64,000 nt of DNA from Pseudomonadota bacterium (GCA_018816735.1 JAHIVH010000081.1:124001-188000), one strand, 5' to 3'. Shown: positions 1-10,238, numbered from the stretch's first letter. Program-made: numbers and translations. Notes: generated by a model from the letters alone, not told the origin.

Positions 1-1
1 C

Positions 2-973
2 CTGGTCGACAAGGGACATACTGTTTTTATGATTTCCTGGAAGAATCCCGGAAAAGAAGATCGTGAAACAGATATGGATGATTATCTGAACCTTGGCATT
101 ATGAAGGCAGCAGATATGATTTCGGAAGTGATGCCTGACAGAAGGTTCCATGCCACAGGCTATTGTCTGGGGGGAACGCTTCTTGCCATCGCCGCTGCTG
201 CCATGGCAAGAGACGGCGATCATCGGATAAAAACAATGACCCTCCTTGCCACACAGGTTGATTTCACTGAGGCAGGGGAACTCATGCTGTTTATTGATGA
301 TTCACAAATAACTTATCTGGAAGACATCATGAACAGCCAGGGGTATCTGGATACCCGGCAGATGGCCGGTGCGTTTCAGATACTTCGATCCAACGATCTG
401 GTCTGGTCCAGAATCGTGCATGATTACATGATCGGTGAACGCGTTGCCTTGAATGATCTGATGGCATGGAACACGGATACAACCCGAATGCCATTTAAAA
501 TGCACAGCCGGTATTTACGGGAACTTTTCCTGAATAATGACCTTTTTGAAGGAAGATTTCTGGCAGGTGGCAGGCCTGTGGCCATATCAGATATCCATGT
601 GCCTGTATTTCTTGTTTCAACTGAAAAAGACCATGTCGCACCATGGGCATCAGTGTACAAATTTCATCTGGCGTCAGATGCCGAAAGCATCACCTTTGTA
701 TTGACAAGTGGCGGGCACAATGCGGGTATCATCAGCGAGCCGGGACATCCGGGTCGGCATTATCGCATTTCAACATCAATTGAAAAAGATTGCTATAGGC
801 CCCCTGAAGCATGGTTTAAAGATACGCCGGTTAATGACGGCTCATGGTGGATATCATGGGAGCAATGGCTTTCCGGGCATTCCGGTATGAAGGAAGCGCC
901 GCCTGAAATAAAAAATTTTCTTGAGAATGAGTTCCCTTATGACGCACCCGGAAGATATGTCATGACACCTTGA
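2..973 (+). CDS. phaC: Poly(3-hydroxyalkanoate) synthase, C-terminal part (5'-truncated by window edge)
   Basis: The reading frame is open from the first bases of the window, so the N-terminal portion lies upstream. The visible ~323 residues match the alpha/beta-hydrolase core of class I/III PHA synthases, which polymerise 3-hydroxyacyl-CoA into storage polyester granules. The lipase-like box GYCLGG carries the nucleophilic Cys. The acid follows in STEKDHVAPW and the catalytic His in GGHNAGI, in family order. It ends in a Trp-rich tail (WWISWEQWL) typical of PhaC. The stop is 6 bp from the convergent mutY stop. The role fits the beta-oxidation genes at 14.7-20.5 kb, which can supply hydroxyacyl-CoA. 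Class cannot be settled without the N-terminus. Confidence 0.9.
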   Translation: MVDKGHTVFMISWKNPGKEDRETDMDDYLNLGIMKAADMISEVMPDRRFHATGYCLGGTLLAIAAAAMARDGDHRIKTMTLLATQVDFTEAGELMLFIDDSQITYLEDIMNSQGYLDTRQMAGAFQILRSNDLVWSRIVHDYMIGERVALNDLMAWNTDTTRMPFKMHSRYLRELFLNNDLFEGRFLAGGRPVAISDIHVPVFLVSTEKDHVAPWASVYKFHLASDAESITFVLTSGGHNAGIISEPGHPGRHYRISTSIEKDCYRPPEAWFKDTPVNDGSWWISWEQWLSGHSGMKEAPPEIKNFLENEFPYDAPGRYVMTP

Positions 974-979
974 GATCAT

Positions 980-2065
980 TTAGCTTGCTTTCCTGAAATA
1001 GTCGATCACTTTCGGGAAGCATTTGTGCATGGCTTTGTGAAAGGGATATTCGGGGATATCTTTTGGATGAATCCATGTCCTGTTTGCATCGGCTGTTAAT
1101 CGTGTCACAGGTGAAACCGGATGGCAGAGATAAACGGATAACTTTAATTTGAAATGCGTATACGCATGGCCTACATGAGTGAGGTGTGCTGTTACAGTCA
1201 CGGAAATGCCAGTCCGTTTTTTTACCGCACTTGCAAGACTTTCTTCAGGTGATTCAATAGTTACTGGGCCACCAGGAAGCTCCCACATGCCACCTAAAAA
1301 TCCATGCTCCTCCCTTTGAACAATCAGAAATTGATCATTTTTAACAATAAGCCCGGCTACCATTTGGCGCGTGGGAATTTTTCGAGGGGTCACACGTTTG
1401 GGATATTCGTCTGTTCTCTTGTTTTTAAAGGCCTTGCAGAATCTTGATACCGGACAGGCTCCACATAACGGACGTTTCGGTTTGCAGACAAGTGCACCCA
1501 GTTCCATCATTGCCTGATTTGAAGTGGACGGATCATTTTCATCCAGAAGCAAGGATGCCTTATCATAAAACGCAGCGTGGGCGCCGGATTGATTCACCGG
1601 CATATCCATCATAAACACGCGGGACAGAACTCTTTTGACATTTCCGTCAACAACAGCAAGCGCGTGTCCAAAAGCAATGCTCTGCACAGCCGCGTTGATA
1701 TAATCGCCAACCCCCATGAGTTTCCTGAATTCTTCAGGTGTATCCGGCACATCGAACCGATTGTCTTCAATTAATTGCCTGGCCGCCCTGTGAAGATTTC
1801 TGGCTCGGGAATAATAGCCCAATCCTTCCCAATGTTTCAGAACCGCCTGAAGGTCAGCCTGTGAAAGGGTTTTGATGTCCGGAAAATAGTCAATAAACCT
1901 GTTGAAATAGTCTATTACGGTAATGACCTGGGTTTGCTGCAACATGACTTCCGAAACCCATATATGATAGGGATTTTTTGTCTCCCGCCATGGCAGGTTT
2001 CTTTTATTGGCAATGTACCAGGTATTTAATTTGTCTTTAAACGATTTTTTTGATAACAGGTTCAT
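980..2065 (-). CDS. mutY: A/G-specific adenine DNA glycosylase MutY
   Basis: Removes adenine mispaired with 8-oxoguanine in base-excision repair. The 361 residues have the full family architecture. The HhH-GPD catalytic domain has a Glu in SEVMLQQT (about residue 39) and a GVGDY hairpin-helix-hairpin. The catalytic Asp lies in VDGNVKRV (about residue 140). A C-X6-C-X2-C-X5-C [4Fe-4S] motif occupies residues 194-210. From about residue 235 there is a Nudix-like domain that recognises 8-oxoG (GGMWELPGG). Length is normal for MutY. It is convergent with the PHA synthase gene and appears to be transcribed alone. Confidence 0.95.
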   Translation of the reverse strand: MNLLSKKSFKDKLNTWYIANKRNLPWRETKNPYHIWVSEVMLQQTQVITVIDYFNRFIDYFPDIKTLSQADLQAVLKHWEGLGYYSRARNLHRAARQLIEDNRFDVPDTPEEFRKLMGVGDYINAAVQSIAFGHALAVVDGNVKRVLSRVFMMDMPVNQSGAHAAFYDKASLLLDENDPSTSNQAMMELGALVCKPKRPLCGACPVSRFCKAFKNKRTDEYPKRVTPRKIPTRQMVAGLIVKNDQFLIVQREEHGFLGGMWELPGGPVTIESPEESLASAVKKRTGISVTVTAHLTHVGHAYTHFKLKLSVYLCHPVSPVTRLTADANRTWIHPKDIPEYPFHKAMHKCFPKVIDYFRKAS

Positions 2066-2134
2066 GGTTTCCGGTTCGTGTCAAAGGTTTTTTCATAATG
2101 GTTATAGCATGATTTCTGAAAGGATAACAGGTTT

Positions 2135-2524
2135 ATGGAAATACAATTAAAAATTAACAACCTGATGAAAGTGGGTCTTGATGTATGGAAAGGATCTTCT
2201 GTGGACAATATAGACCTTGATGCAACACCGGTTCAGATAAATTTTATCTTTGGCATCGGGTCTTCAGGGCTTTCCGGGATTGAGTATGCACTTTTCGGCA
2301 AAAAAATTGGTGAACAGGTTGCCGTACAGGTGAACCCGTCAAATTTTCATGACATGTTTTCTCATCTGGCCTGTCAGTTTCATGATATTACGGGGCATCA
2401 GAATGCTGTTTGTCTGGCAATAACGGTCACGCAAATTTCTCAGGCAGACAATCATGAAATTGTCAAAGCCATGGCAGGGGTCGACTCCTCTTGTGGGGGG
2501 GGGTGTGATTGCGGGTGCGGGTGA
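2135..2524 (+). CDS. FKBP/SlyD-like protein with Cys-rich metal-binding tail
   Basis: A 129-residue protein whose middle (about residues 32-80) resembles the FKBP core of SlyD-type peptidyl-prolyl isomerases. It has a GIGSSGLSGIEYAL stretch like the family's 'liPGlEkaL', followed by GKKIGEQ and a Val-rich strand. It ends in a short Cys/Gly tail (CGGGCDCGCG), analogous to but shorter than the metal-binding tail of SlyD. A role in folding or metal (Ni, Zn) handling is inferred. No signal peptide is visible, so it is probably cytoplasmic. It is divergent from mutY and convergent with the histidine kinase, 11 bp away. Family similarity is moderate and isomerase activity is unproven. Confidence 0.6.
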   Translation: MEIQLKINNLMKVGLDVWKGSSVDNIDLDATPVQINFIFGIGSSGLSGIEYALFGKKIGEQVAVQVNPSNFHDMFSHLACQFHDITGHQNAVCLAITVTQISQADNHEIVKAMAGVDSSCGGGCDCGCG

Positions 2525-2535
2525 TAGACCTTGGC

Positions 2536-5532
2536 TCATGAAACGGATTGGCGATTTTTCAGCACCTCCCTTATGGATTCTGCAAATATCAATTTGGTAA
2601 TGGGCTTGATCAGAAATTTACTGATTCCGTAGTCATGGGCTGTGGTTTCATTTATTTTTTCGCTGTAACCCGTGCAAAGGAGAATCGGTATGTCTGCCCT
2701 GATTTTATTAAGCTCGGCAGAAAGCCTGATCCCCGATAAACCGGGCATGGTCATATCCGTTATAACCATATCATAGTGATCAGGGGTTTTCTGGAATTGC
2801 CGGAGCGCTTTTTCAGGTTCCTGAAAACTGTCAACAGTATATCCGAGAGATGTGAGTATTTTTTCTGCCATGCGAATGATCATCTCCTCATCATCAACCA
2901 GAAGAATTCGTTCATTGCCTCTGGGAGTCGGGCTGGGAGATGCCGTGTCTTCTCTGATTTTTTTATCAATTGTCGGCAAGTATACATGGAAGATTGTGCC
3001 TTTACCTGCCTCGCTGTAAAGGGTAATGGCTCCCTGGTGGGCTTTTACAATGCCATATACAACGGAAAGTCCCATCCCGGTTCCTTTTCCGGTTTCTTTT
3101 GTGGTAAAATACGGGTCAAAAATTTTATTGGCGATGTCTTCTGAAATGCCATGTCCGGTATCAATTACAGATAAACGGACATAATTTCCGGGTTTTAAAT
3201 CTTCTGCAATTTTGACATCATCCTTGCCAAGCCATATCTGTTCCAGATTGACACTGAGCGTTCCTTCATTGTTCATGGCATGGGAAGCGTTGATGCAGAG
3301 ATTCATGAGCACCTGATTGACCTGGGTGGGGTTTGCCATAATTACCGTTGATATAAACGGGATGTCCTGATCGATATGAATCGTGGTCGGAAGAGAAGAC
3401 CGTATCAGTCTCAGAGATTCGATCACAAGCTGGGAAATGTTTACCGGTTCCTTTTCCAGAGATGACTGCCGACTGAAATTCAATATTTGTTTGACCATTT
3501 GTCTGGCCCGCAAACCGGCAATCTTGATTTCATTCAAATAGGTTTGCAGGGAATCGCTTGCCAAACCATCTTCCATAGCCAGTTCCGCATTGCCAAGTAT
3601 AATAGCCAGGATATTATTAAAATCGTGTGCGATTCCGCCTGAAAGCGTGCCTATCGCTTCCATTTTCTGGGCCTGGCGAAGTTTTGCCTCAAGCAGTTCT
3701 TTTTGAATTTCCATGCGTTTCTTGTCGGTTATGTCTCTGGCACTTAAGGTCAGGCCGACAATATCTCCGGACAGTTTTCTGGGGATGACCCTCGATTCAT
3801 AGTACACAATCTGGTTGTCCGGTCTGATGTAGGATGTTTCGTAATTGGCCGGAAGTCCGGTTTCAAAGATGCTTTCGAGCAGTGTTTTAATTTTCGCCTG
3901 CTGGTTGTTTTCAATGTAGGAGATGATATTTGTTCCGATAAGCTGATCTGTTGTCAGTCCGGGAGATGCTGAATTGGCAAACTGAATGTCTAACTTTCTG
4001 TCCAGCAGGAGAATATGGTCCGGTGAACTTTGGGAAAGCGATTTCCAGCGTTCTTCACTTTCGATGATTTTCATATTTGCGTGTATTCGATCTGTAATAT
4101 CTAAAAAAACAGCAATTCCTGCAATAACGTCACCCTCAGGATTGTTAACAGGAGCGGCATTTATAAACACATATCGATCTTCTCCATTATTTTTTCTTAA
4201 AATAAGCTCCCTGCTGCATGTCTCATTATAAAGAATCGCTCTGGCAAGAGGGACCTCATCGCGCATATACGGCGTACCGTCAAAATGAAAAATCCGCCAA
4301 CTGGCCACATATTTATCGATATCTATGTTATTTACGATTTCATCTTTTGATCTGCCAGGTATCATGAGGCCTGCCTGATTCACATATCTGATCTCTCCTG
4401 TGGGTGCATCCGCAATGACGATACCTGCCTGACTGTTGTCCATGGCTGCCTGGAGAATCGCACGGCTTTCATACAGCTCGCGCATGGCTTGTTTTTCATG
4501 GGTGACATCCCTGAAGACCAGAATAACGCCCAGGAGCGTATTCTTTTCATCCAAAATCGGAGCAGCGCTGTCATCAATGTTATACTCCTTCCCGTCTTTT
4601 GATATCAGCAAGGTGTGGTTGGCAAGGCCCTGAATATGGCCGGTGTTTATGACTTTTGAGACTGGATTTTCTGTGGGTTCCCTTGTATATTCATTGATGA
4701 TATTTAAAACGGTTCCAAGAGGTTTGCCCAAGGCATCCTTATCAATCCATCCGGTTAAATTTCCGGCAACTTCATTTATAAGGGTAATGCAGCCATTACG
4801 ATCAGTGGCAATTACGGCATCCCCGATAGCGTGCATGGTGATGGCCAGGCGGTTTCTTTCCTCGTTCAGTTCTGTCTCAATGGAAAGAAGTTTTTTTATG
4901 GTAAAAAAGGCGATCAGCAGGGCCAAAACAGTTCCTGAGACCAGAAGGAGAAGGGTTCTCCGGATAATGTTTTTTTCTACATCTTCTGTGTGTTTCATAA
5001 ATCCGGATGCTTTTCTGAAAGCATACTCTGAAAGCATGTTCATCTGTAATTCGAGCTTCTCCACATGGTCTGCACTTATTGTCTTGATGATTTTGGAAGC
5101 CTCTTTTTTTCTTCCGGACCGGATCAGCATAAGGGTATTTTCACGAATGGGCTTCCATTGTGAAAACAGCGCCCGTGTTTGTATTTCAAGGTCTTTTCCC
5201 TCTTGTCCGAGTATGTTTTCCCTGATGGTGTTCAGGCAGTCGTAGACACGTTTTTCATTGGAGTCATTTTTTTTATTAAGATCAGCAATTTCAGATGACG
5301 ATTCGCTTGTAACCAGATCCTTCATGTTTTGGTGAATTTTCATGACAGCCACACTGGCAAGGAGTGAGGTATTGGATACGACCAGCGGATGATTGTAAAT
5401 GGTGCGTGTTAACGTTGCCATTTTATTGGCATCGGAAAGAAATATAAAACCGCAGATCATAAATAGAATGATGAGAGCGAAAAAGCTTAATAACAGACGT
5501 TTTACGATTTTTGACCGGGCGAAGTTTTTCAT
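2536..5532 (-). CDS. Membrane-bound hybrid sensor histidine kinase (multi-PAS, receiver domain)
   Basis: About 998 residues. I prefer the ATG at 5532, which is preceded by GAGG at 5-nt spacing, over the TTG at 5559. An N-terminal membrane segment, a helical periplasmic domain like the four-helix-bundle sensor of chemoreceptors, and a second membrane segment ([17 protein letters not shown]) are followed by three or four PAS domains. Then come HisKA with the phospho-His in [12 protein letters not shown], a HATPase domain ([21 protein letters not shown]), and a C-terminal receiver. The receiver has the DD pair in LLVDDEE and the acceptor Asp in [10 protein letters not shown]. The HDFNN form marks the NtrB/hybrid kinase class. 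No output regulator is adjacent, so it probably signals to an unlinked partner. The ligand is unknown. Confidence 0.9.
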   Translation of the reverse strand: MKNFARSKIVKRLLLSFFALIILFMICGFIFLSDANKMATLTRTIYNHPLVVSNTSLLASVAVMKIHQNMKDLVTSESSSEIADLNKKNDSNEKRVYDCLNTIRENILGQEGKDLEIQTRALFSQWKPIRENTLMLIRSGRKKEASKIIKTISADHVEKLELQMNMLSEYAFRKASGFMKHTEDVEKNIIRRTLLLLVSGTVLALLIAFFTIKKLLSIETELNEERNRLAITMHAIGDAVIATDRNGCITLINEVAGNLTGWIDKDALGKPLGTVLNIINEYTREPTENPVSKVINTGHIQGLANHTLLISKDGKEYNIDDSAAPILDEKNTLLGVILVFRDVTHEKQAMRELYESRAILQAAMDNSQAGIVIADAPTGEIRYVNQAGLMIPGRSKDEIVNNIDIDKYVASWRIFHFDGTPYMRDEVPLARAILYNETCSRELILRKNNGEDRYVFINAAPVNNPEGDVIAGIAVFLDITDRIHANMKIIESEERWKSLSQSSPDHILLLDRKLDIQFANSASPGLTTDQLIGTNIISYIENNQQAKIKTLLESIFETGLPANYETSYIRPDNQIVYYESRVIPRKLSGDIVGLTLSARDITDKKRMEIQKELLEAKLRQAQKMEAIGTLSGGIAHDFNNILAIILGNAELAMEDGLASDSLQTYLNEIKIAGLRARQMVKQILNFSRQSSLEKEPVNISQLVIESLRLIRSSLPTTIHIDQDIPFISTVIMANPTQVNQVLMNLCINASHAMNNEGTLSVNLEQIWLGKDDVKIAEDLKPGNYVRLSVIDTGHGISEDIANKIFDPYFTTKETGKGTGMGLSVVYGIVKAHQGAITLYSEAGKGTIFHVYLPTIDKKIREDTASPSPTPRGNERILLVDDEEMIIRMAEKILTSLGYTVDSFQEPEKALRQFQKTPDHYDMVITDMTMPGLSGIRLSAELNKIRADIPILLCTGYSEKINETTAHDYGISKFLIKPITKLIFAESIREVLKNRQSVS

Positions 5533-5714
5533 GTCTGCCTCAGCATTTTTTTCTTTCAATGATTGAGAGTCGGGCTCAACATAAACGTTGGGGATATCTA
5601 CGGCATATAATCACGGGACCCGATTTTTTTATCCGAAAATGATGGCGAAAAATTCGGTTTGATGTTGAATTAGCGTTTTATAGTATAGAAAATACAAGGT
5701 GCTGTCAATATATG

Positions 5715-6275
5715 TCATTTTTTCTTTAATATTGCCCGCCAGCCGGTCCGGGGTTGGGCAAAAGGCAGCAAAACCTTGCTGACATCCCGGGCAGCCTCAG
5801 TAATGTAGAAGGCATCCGGATCTTTTTCGCGGATCAGAGGCAACATCCATTTTAAATCGCGTCTTCGGCAAACAACATACAATTCAATAACAGGTCCCTG
5901 CATGCCTTCTCCGGTGAAAATTGTGACAGGCTGGCCTTTTTTCCTCAGGACATCTGCCAGTTCGTGTCCGCTTTTTTTGGATATAATGCGAAGAATCATT
6001 ATGCCAAATGCAAGACGGCGCTCAACAAGAATACCGACCACATTGCCGGTTGAAAAACCAAAGGCATAAAAGAGAATCAGAATAGGGGAATCGTTGATTT
6101 TGTTAACAACGGTGCTTACGATCAGTATCCATAGGACAACCTCGACAAAACCCAGAAAAAAGGCCAGAACCGTCCTTCCCTGTACCGTTATAATCGTACG
6201 CACAGTGCCTATGGATACATCGCAGATTCTTGCGAAAAAAATGATCAATCCGGTGAGGAGGGTATTTATTTCCAT
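5715..6275 (-). CDS. UPF0316 membrane protein (DUF5698/DUF2179)
   Basis: A 186-residue protein of the UPF0316 family. Three hydrophobic segments occupy the first ~90 residues, with family-typical RICDVSIGTVRTI near the start. A soluble DUF2179-type domain follows (GHELADVLRKKGQPVTIFTGEG, then ELYVVCRRRDL). The physiological role of the family is not established; the soluble domain resembles PII/ACT-like ligand-binding folds. It lies downstream of the CapA-like gene on the same strand, separated by a 97-bp gap that contains a strong hairpin. No good Shine-Dalgarno sequence precedes the ATG. Confidence 0.8.
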   Translation of the reverse strand: MEINTLLTGLIIFFARICDVSIGTVRTIITVQGRTVLAFFLGFVEVVLWILIVSTVVNKINDSPILILFYAFGFSTGNVVGILVERRLAFGIMILRIISKKSGHELADVLRKKGQPVTIFTGEGMQGPVIELYVVCRRRDLKWMLPLIREKDPDAFYITEAARDVSKVLLPFAQPRTGWRAILKKK

Positions 6276-6315
6276 GTGGAGTTTTTTATCTGTACAGCAA
6301 GACGGAATTTTAACG

Positions 6316-6347
6316 GACAGCCACCTTTTTAAATTGGGGTGGCTGTC
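6316..6347. terminator. Perfect 10-bp hairpin between CapA-like gene and UPF0316 gene
   Basis: GACAGCCACC (6316-6325) and GGTGGCTGTC (6338-6347) pair perfectly around a 12-nt loop. On the minus strand it follows the CapA-like stop, but it lacks a clear U-run. It could be an attenuator, an mRNA-stabilising stem or a weak terminator. Confidence 0.45.
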
Positions 6348-6372
6348 AGATCAAATTTAGTATGGATGCGGT

Positions 6373-7443
6373 TTATTCAAATGTTGTTTGCCAGGTACCT
6401 TCTACAATCTTTGTTCTTATTTCCTTAACATTTGATATTTTTTTGGTGTTTTTATTGATGTTGACTTCAAAAATTGATCCTTTGGTTACGCCTTCATTGT
6501 AAGTTTCAGATTGGTCAAAAACAAAGTTGCCCAGAGAATAGGCGATGTAGCCACTGACATATTTCATAATGGGTTGCGTGACATGGGGGCTGTGTCCGAT
6601 CACCAGATCTGCGCCTCTGTCAATTGCAAGATGTGCGTATCGGTCCTGGGCACTGCTTGGCAATTTTTCATAATTTTCACCAAAATGAATGGAGGTAACG
6701 ATGATATCTGCCTGTTGTTCCCGTGCAGCATAAATCCCTCTCTCAAGCCATTTGATATAAAGCCAGCACATACCTGATCGGGCTTCCTGCTGATTATAAG
6801 GCGGGTTGGGATTTTCCCATTCGGTTAACGCCCTGTAGGCTGTTGTCCCGTGATTGGTATATGCAAGGTATGCGACTTTTACTCCCTTGGATTCTATAAT
6901 TACGGGTGCATAGGCATCTTCTCCTGAAAAACCGCCGCCACAATATTTTATTCCGGCGGATTGCAATCTTGTCATACAGTCTTCAAATGCCGTGCGACCA
7001 TAATCAAATGCATGGTTATTGGCAATTGATACAATATCAATACCGGCAGCGGTTAATCCATTGATAGCTGCAGGATCAACCCTGAACCATGGTCCTAAAG
7101 GCAATTTGGACAGGTCAGGTGTCCCTGTATTTGAAATCATGCCTTCCAGATTCACAAATACGATTTCACCACTGTTTAAATAACTTGCAACAGGAGAAAA
7201 CGGGTACAAATAATTACCACCCCCGTTTTTTTCAACGGATTTAGCCACGTTTCTCGCAAGCATGACATCCCCGGCAAAAATAAGTTTCACATTATCTGCA
7301 GGAGCGTTGATTTCGCCTTCATCAACAGGAATTTCATCAACAGGGTCATTACCTTCGGAAGGGGCTGGCGTGTCACATCCGAAGGAAAAGAGTACCATTG
7401 CAAACACAAAAAGTATAATAATGATTGAATTAAATTTTTTCAT
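6373..7443 (-). CDS. CapA-like (poly-gamma-glutamate synthesis family) metallophosphatase lipoprotein
   Basis: Resembles the PGA_cap/CapA family, calcineurin-like metallophosphoesterase folds linked to poly-gamma-glutamate capsules. Family motifs are visible: LIFAGDVMLAR, VFVNLEGMIS, SIANNHAFDYG, ITSIHFGENYE-like VTSIHFGENYE, IGHSPHVTQP and SLGNFVFDQ. The start is ATG at 7443, preceded by GGAGA. It overlaps the upstream flippase-like gene by 14 nt, which implies translational coupling. The N-terminus is a lipoprotein signal (MKKFNSIIIILFVF...SFGC), so the product is probably membrane-anchored on the periplasmic side. About 356 residues. No capB/capC homologues are nearby, so polyglutamate synthesis is not supported. 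A role in envelope polymer or lipid modification with its neighbours is inferred. Confidence 0.85.
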   Translation of the reverse strand: MKKFNSIIIILFVFAMVLFSFGCDTPAPSEGNDPVDEIPVDEGEINAPADNVKLIFAGDVMLARNVAKSVEKNGGGNYLYPFSPVASYLNSGEIVFVNLEGMISNTGTPDLSKLPLGPWFRVDPAAINGLTAAGIDIVSIANNHAFDYGRTAFEDCMTRLQSAGIKYCGGGFSGEDAYAPVIIESKGVKVAYLAYTNHGTTAYRALTEWENPNPPYNQQEARSGMCWLYIKWLERGIYAAREQQADIIVTSIHFGENYEKLPSSAQDRYAHLAIDRGADLVIGHSPHVTQPIMKYVSGYIAYSLGNFVFDQSETYNEGVTKGSIFEVNINKNTKKISNVKEIRTKIVEGTWQTTFE

Positions 7444-8467
7444 TTGCATTCTCCATTTGAATACCTCTCTTGATAGAGCGTATACCTTGTGATTTTTTAA
7501 GATAAAACAATCCAATTATTCCGCGAATAATTATGACTGAAGTAGAATATGTAATGCCAAAAGCCAGAATATTGGCTTCTGAACCAAAATCCTTGAAAAA
7601 TAATATCATCGCAGCCTGGGACGTTCCAAGGCCAAAGGGCGTTACCGGCAGGCTAATAATCAGGAGAATAATCGGAACATATGCCGTAAGCAGGAGAAGC
7701 GGGATCGCCATATTGAATGCCCGGACCCCAAGATAAAAGAATAGAATAAAAGTTGAATAATACACGCACCGCCAAAAAGTGATCAGGAGATAACTGTTAA
7801 ATGGTATTTCGTGATAGACTTTTACCCAGGCAAGAGTTTTAAACTTGGAGAAATTGCCACGATCCGGCAGTTTCTTCAGTACGGCTACCCATAAAAAATT
7901 GACACTGACACAGATGATGGAAAAAATCAGGATTTTCCGGATGATGTCTGAATGGGGAGCTATCAGGCATCCGATGATAGATAGTATAAAAAGGCTGTTC
8001 TGAGTGGCTGTATTATAGATAAGCATCAGTCCGGTGCCTCTTTTGATTGATATATCTTGATCTCTTTTAAGAAAGTATAAAATGCCGCCCATGCCCAGAT
8101 TGAAATTTATAATCATCAGCAAATACGTTACGCCTCGCATGGGGAGTATATCCGTAAACTTCATATTATATTTGAAGTGATTAAAAATAGCATATAGGTT
8201 TTGCGTATCAAGAAGAAACGCGATCATGCCGAATACGATTAAACCCGGAACATAGGTATAGATATTGGCATAGGACAGAGATGTCAAAAATTGCGTTTTG
8301 TCAATATCCCAGAAAAGATAAGAAAATATCGCAAATACAGCAATCCAGGGAAGGATATTTTTTATTGCCGGCATAAGTCTGGAATGAACAAATGTCTTAT
8401 TCCCAATATGCGGCGTAAGCTTCAGTGCGATATTATCAGCTATCTTATTTGTTTCTGCATGGCTCAT
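7430..8467 (-). CDS. Flippase-like membrane protein (LPG_synthase_TM / UPF0104 type)
   Basis: A 345-residue protein with about eight hydrophobic segments and the motif SLPVTPFGLGTSQAA, typical of the transmembrane flippase domain of lysylphosphatidylglycerol synthase-like (AglD/UPF0104) proteins. There is no C-terminal aminoacyl-transferase domain, so it is the membrane part only. Such proteins move or modify lipid-linked compounds. It sits 36 bp downstream of the exported Ntn-hydrolase gene and overlaps the CapA-like lipoprotein by 14 nt, which suggests one transcript. Substrate unknown. Confidence 0.7.
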   Translation of the reverse strand: MSHAETNKIADNIALKLTPHIGNKTFVHSRLMPAIKNILPWIAVFAIFSYLFWDIDKTQFLTSLSYANIYTYVPGLIVFGMIAFLLDTQNLYAIFNHFKYNMKFTDILPMRGVTYLLMIINFNLGMGGILYFLKRDQDISIKRGTGLMLIYNTATQNSLFILSIIGCLIAPHSDIIRKILIFSIICVSVNFLWVAVLKKLPDRGNFSKFKTLAWVKVYHEIPFNSYLLITFWRCVYYSTFILFFYLGVRAFNMAIPLLLLTAYVPIILLIISLPVTPFGLGTSQAAMILFFKDFGSEANILAFGITYSTSVIIIRGIIGLFYLKKSQGIRSIKRGIQMENANEKI

Positions 8468-8503
8468 TTGGGGTTGTCTGTCTTTTTGATTATTCTTTTT
8501 CTG

Positions 8504-10048
8504 TTACGGTTCAACAAATTGCCATTGGAAAAAGCTCGTTGAAGCCTCATTATAGTTTTTATATATATATTCTACGCAATAATCAGAGAAGATTTTTAAA
8601 TTTTCTGCCGTAACATCAATATTCCCGGCTCTCATTTTATCAAGATAGGCATCGGCTTTATCAAGAACGAAATCTTCAAGGGGGGTGATCCAGGTCTGGG
8701 CTTTATAGAGCTCGAGTTTATTCATCAGCCGGGTATCCATCCCTGACATGGCAGTTCCGGTATTGCTGTCATAAATAAGATTGTCATAGGCTTCTCTTCT
8801 GTTGGAAATCCGGGTAAGCATACTTGTGGCATTCAGATTCCATAACTTGCCATCTATTCCAATGCCGTCAACCCAGGAGTAATAATGGGTTGATTCCGCA
8901 TGCGCAAAATAGGGGGCAAAAACAGCTATCGAAGGTTCTCCCAATGCACACCAGAATACGCTTAAAGCCGGATCATCACCCGCTTTTACACCATCTACGA
9001 CCATTCCAAGCCGGGTTTGATTTCGACTGATACAATATGTTGTGCTGTAATTTTCTTCGCTGCTTGTGGAATGATTGGACTGGTCTCCAATGACATCCTC
9101 AGAGACTTCTTTTAAAACTGTTCTGTAGTTCAACCTTCCTTCGCTTGCCAGCTGTGTGAGAACCTCTGTGGCTCTTTCCTTTCTTTCTTCACCATAGTTG
9201 ATAGGAATGGTAACCCCATTCCCCGATATGGTATCAGGCGTGCCCATATCGAGAATTCCACCCAGGATATATTCAACAAACAGATTGAGAAAAAGGGTCG
9301 ATCCATCTGCAAGACCGAGGGATATTCCGTAAAAGGTAAGATTGATATCTTCAAGAATAAGAGTCGAATACCGATTGTTGTTTGCCTGATTGAAAAAACC
9401 GATAAACTCGTCACCCGTTCCCGGAACCAGGACGGTATAGGCACCGTTTCTGTATTCAACAATTTCTCCGGTATTGGCATCACAGCGTGTAAACATAATT
9501 GTTGGAACAAGTGCCAGATTCATGCCGGTATAAACTTCATAAAGGCAAGCTCCGCCGTATGCGTCAATCACAACAAAGTTGCCGCTGATCACTTTATCCG
9601 GTTTCTCATCTTTCCATTTCAGGAGAATATCTTCAAATTCGTCAATTGTCCGGCATTCCTGGGTGGACTGACGGATGAGATCGGTATTTATGTTATAGGC
9701 CTCGTGAATCTGATTGAAATCTTCATATACCGAGGTGCATGAAACGGCAAACCCTGATTTATTGATTCCTCCTGATGGATTTACAGGCGTGCCATTATTG
9801 TACTCGGCAATGTCATCAAAGTTGTAGACAAGCAGGTACCCTCCGGCGTTGCTGTTGACTGCATCAAAATATTTTATCTCCTGATGCCAGTCCGCAGAGC
9901 AGTCCCTGTTTTTCCATATAACCGGCCTGCCATTCGTCGTGACTCTTCCTGAAACAACTGCAACATCGCAAGCGTCAGTATATGAATCCGTTCCAATTAT
10001 GACAGCAAATAAAACAAGGCATATTGCACATAATTTTGAATGTTTCAT
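8504..10048 (-). CDS. Exported N-terminal-nucleophile (Ntn) hydrolase-like protein
   Basis: The start is ATG at 10048, preceded by GGGGGAG. It gives about 514 residues with a signal peptide (MKHSKLCAICLVLFAVIIG...DA) followed directly by CDVAVVSGRVTTNG and VIWKNRDCSADW. A Cys exposed at the mature N-terminus, followed about 20 residues later by an N-R-D motif, is the hallmark of choloylglycine-hydrolase/C45/C69-type Ntn hydrolases, which cleave linear amide bonds. Here signal cleavage or autoprocessing would leave the Cys as nucleophile. NPSGGINKSGFAVSCTSVY also fits the family. Substrate cannot be predicted: dipeptide, acyl-homoserine-lactone-like or N-acyl amide are all possible. Confidence 0.65.
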   Translation of the reverse strand: MKHSKLCAICLVLFAVIIGTDSYTDACDVAVVSGRVTTNGRPVIWKNRDCSADWHQEIKYFDAVNSNAGGYLLVYNFDDIAEYNNGTPVNPSGGINKSGFAVSCTSVYEDFNQIHEAYNINTDLIRQSTQECRTIDEFEDILLKWKDEKPDKVISGNFVVIDAYGGACLYEVYTGMNLALVPTIMFTRCDANTGEIVEYRNGAYTVLVPGTGDEFIGFFNQANNNRYSTLILEDINLTFYGISLGLADGSTLFLNLFVEYILGGILDMGTPDTISGNGVTIPINYGEERKERATEVLTQLASEGRLNYRTVLKEVSEDVIGDQSNHSTSSEENYSTTYCISRNQTRLGMVVDGVKAGDDPALSVFWCALGEPSIAVFAPYFAHAESTHYYSWVDGIGIDGKLWNLNATSMLTRISNRREAYDNLIYDSNTGTAMSGMDTRLMNKLELYKAQTWITPLEDFVLDKADAYLDKMRAGNIDVTAENLKIFSDYCVEYIYKNYNEASTSFFQWQFVEP

Positions 10049-10165
10049 TTCTCCCCCATAAAGAGTAAAATCGTGATTATTATACATTAAAAATAACTGT
10101 ATCACCTGAGTCGGCAATACCTGAAGCCCTGAAAATTATCATAGTATATTATTTTCATTAATCTC

Positions 10166-10238
10166 ATAAACAATGTTTATTGTCAAGAGATGATTCAGTA
10201 GTCGTCAACCAGGTGAATGCGAAATAAACACTGTTTTA
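10166..10238. promoter_or_regulatory. Two related palindromes ATAAACA-N-TGTTT
   Basis: A perfect palindrome, ATAAACAATGTTTAT, at 10166-10180 and a degenerate copy, ATAAACACTGTTTTA, at 10224-10238 lie in the gap between the Ntn-hydrolase start and the aminotransferase stop. Centre spacing is 58 bp. This position suits an operator for the 10048-6373 operon. No cognate regulator is evident nearby. Confidence 0.4.
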
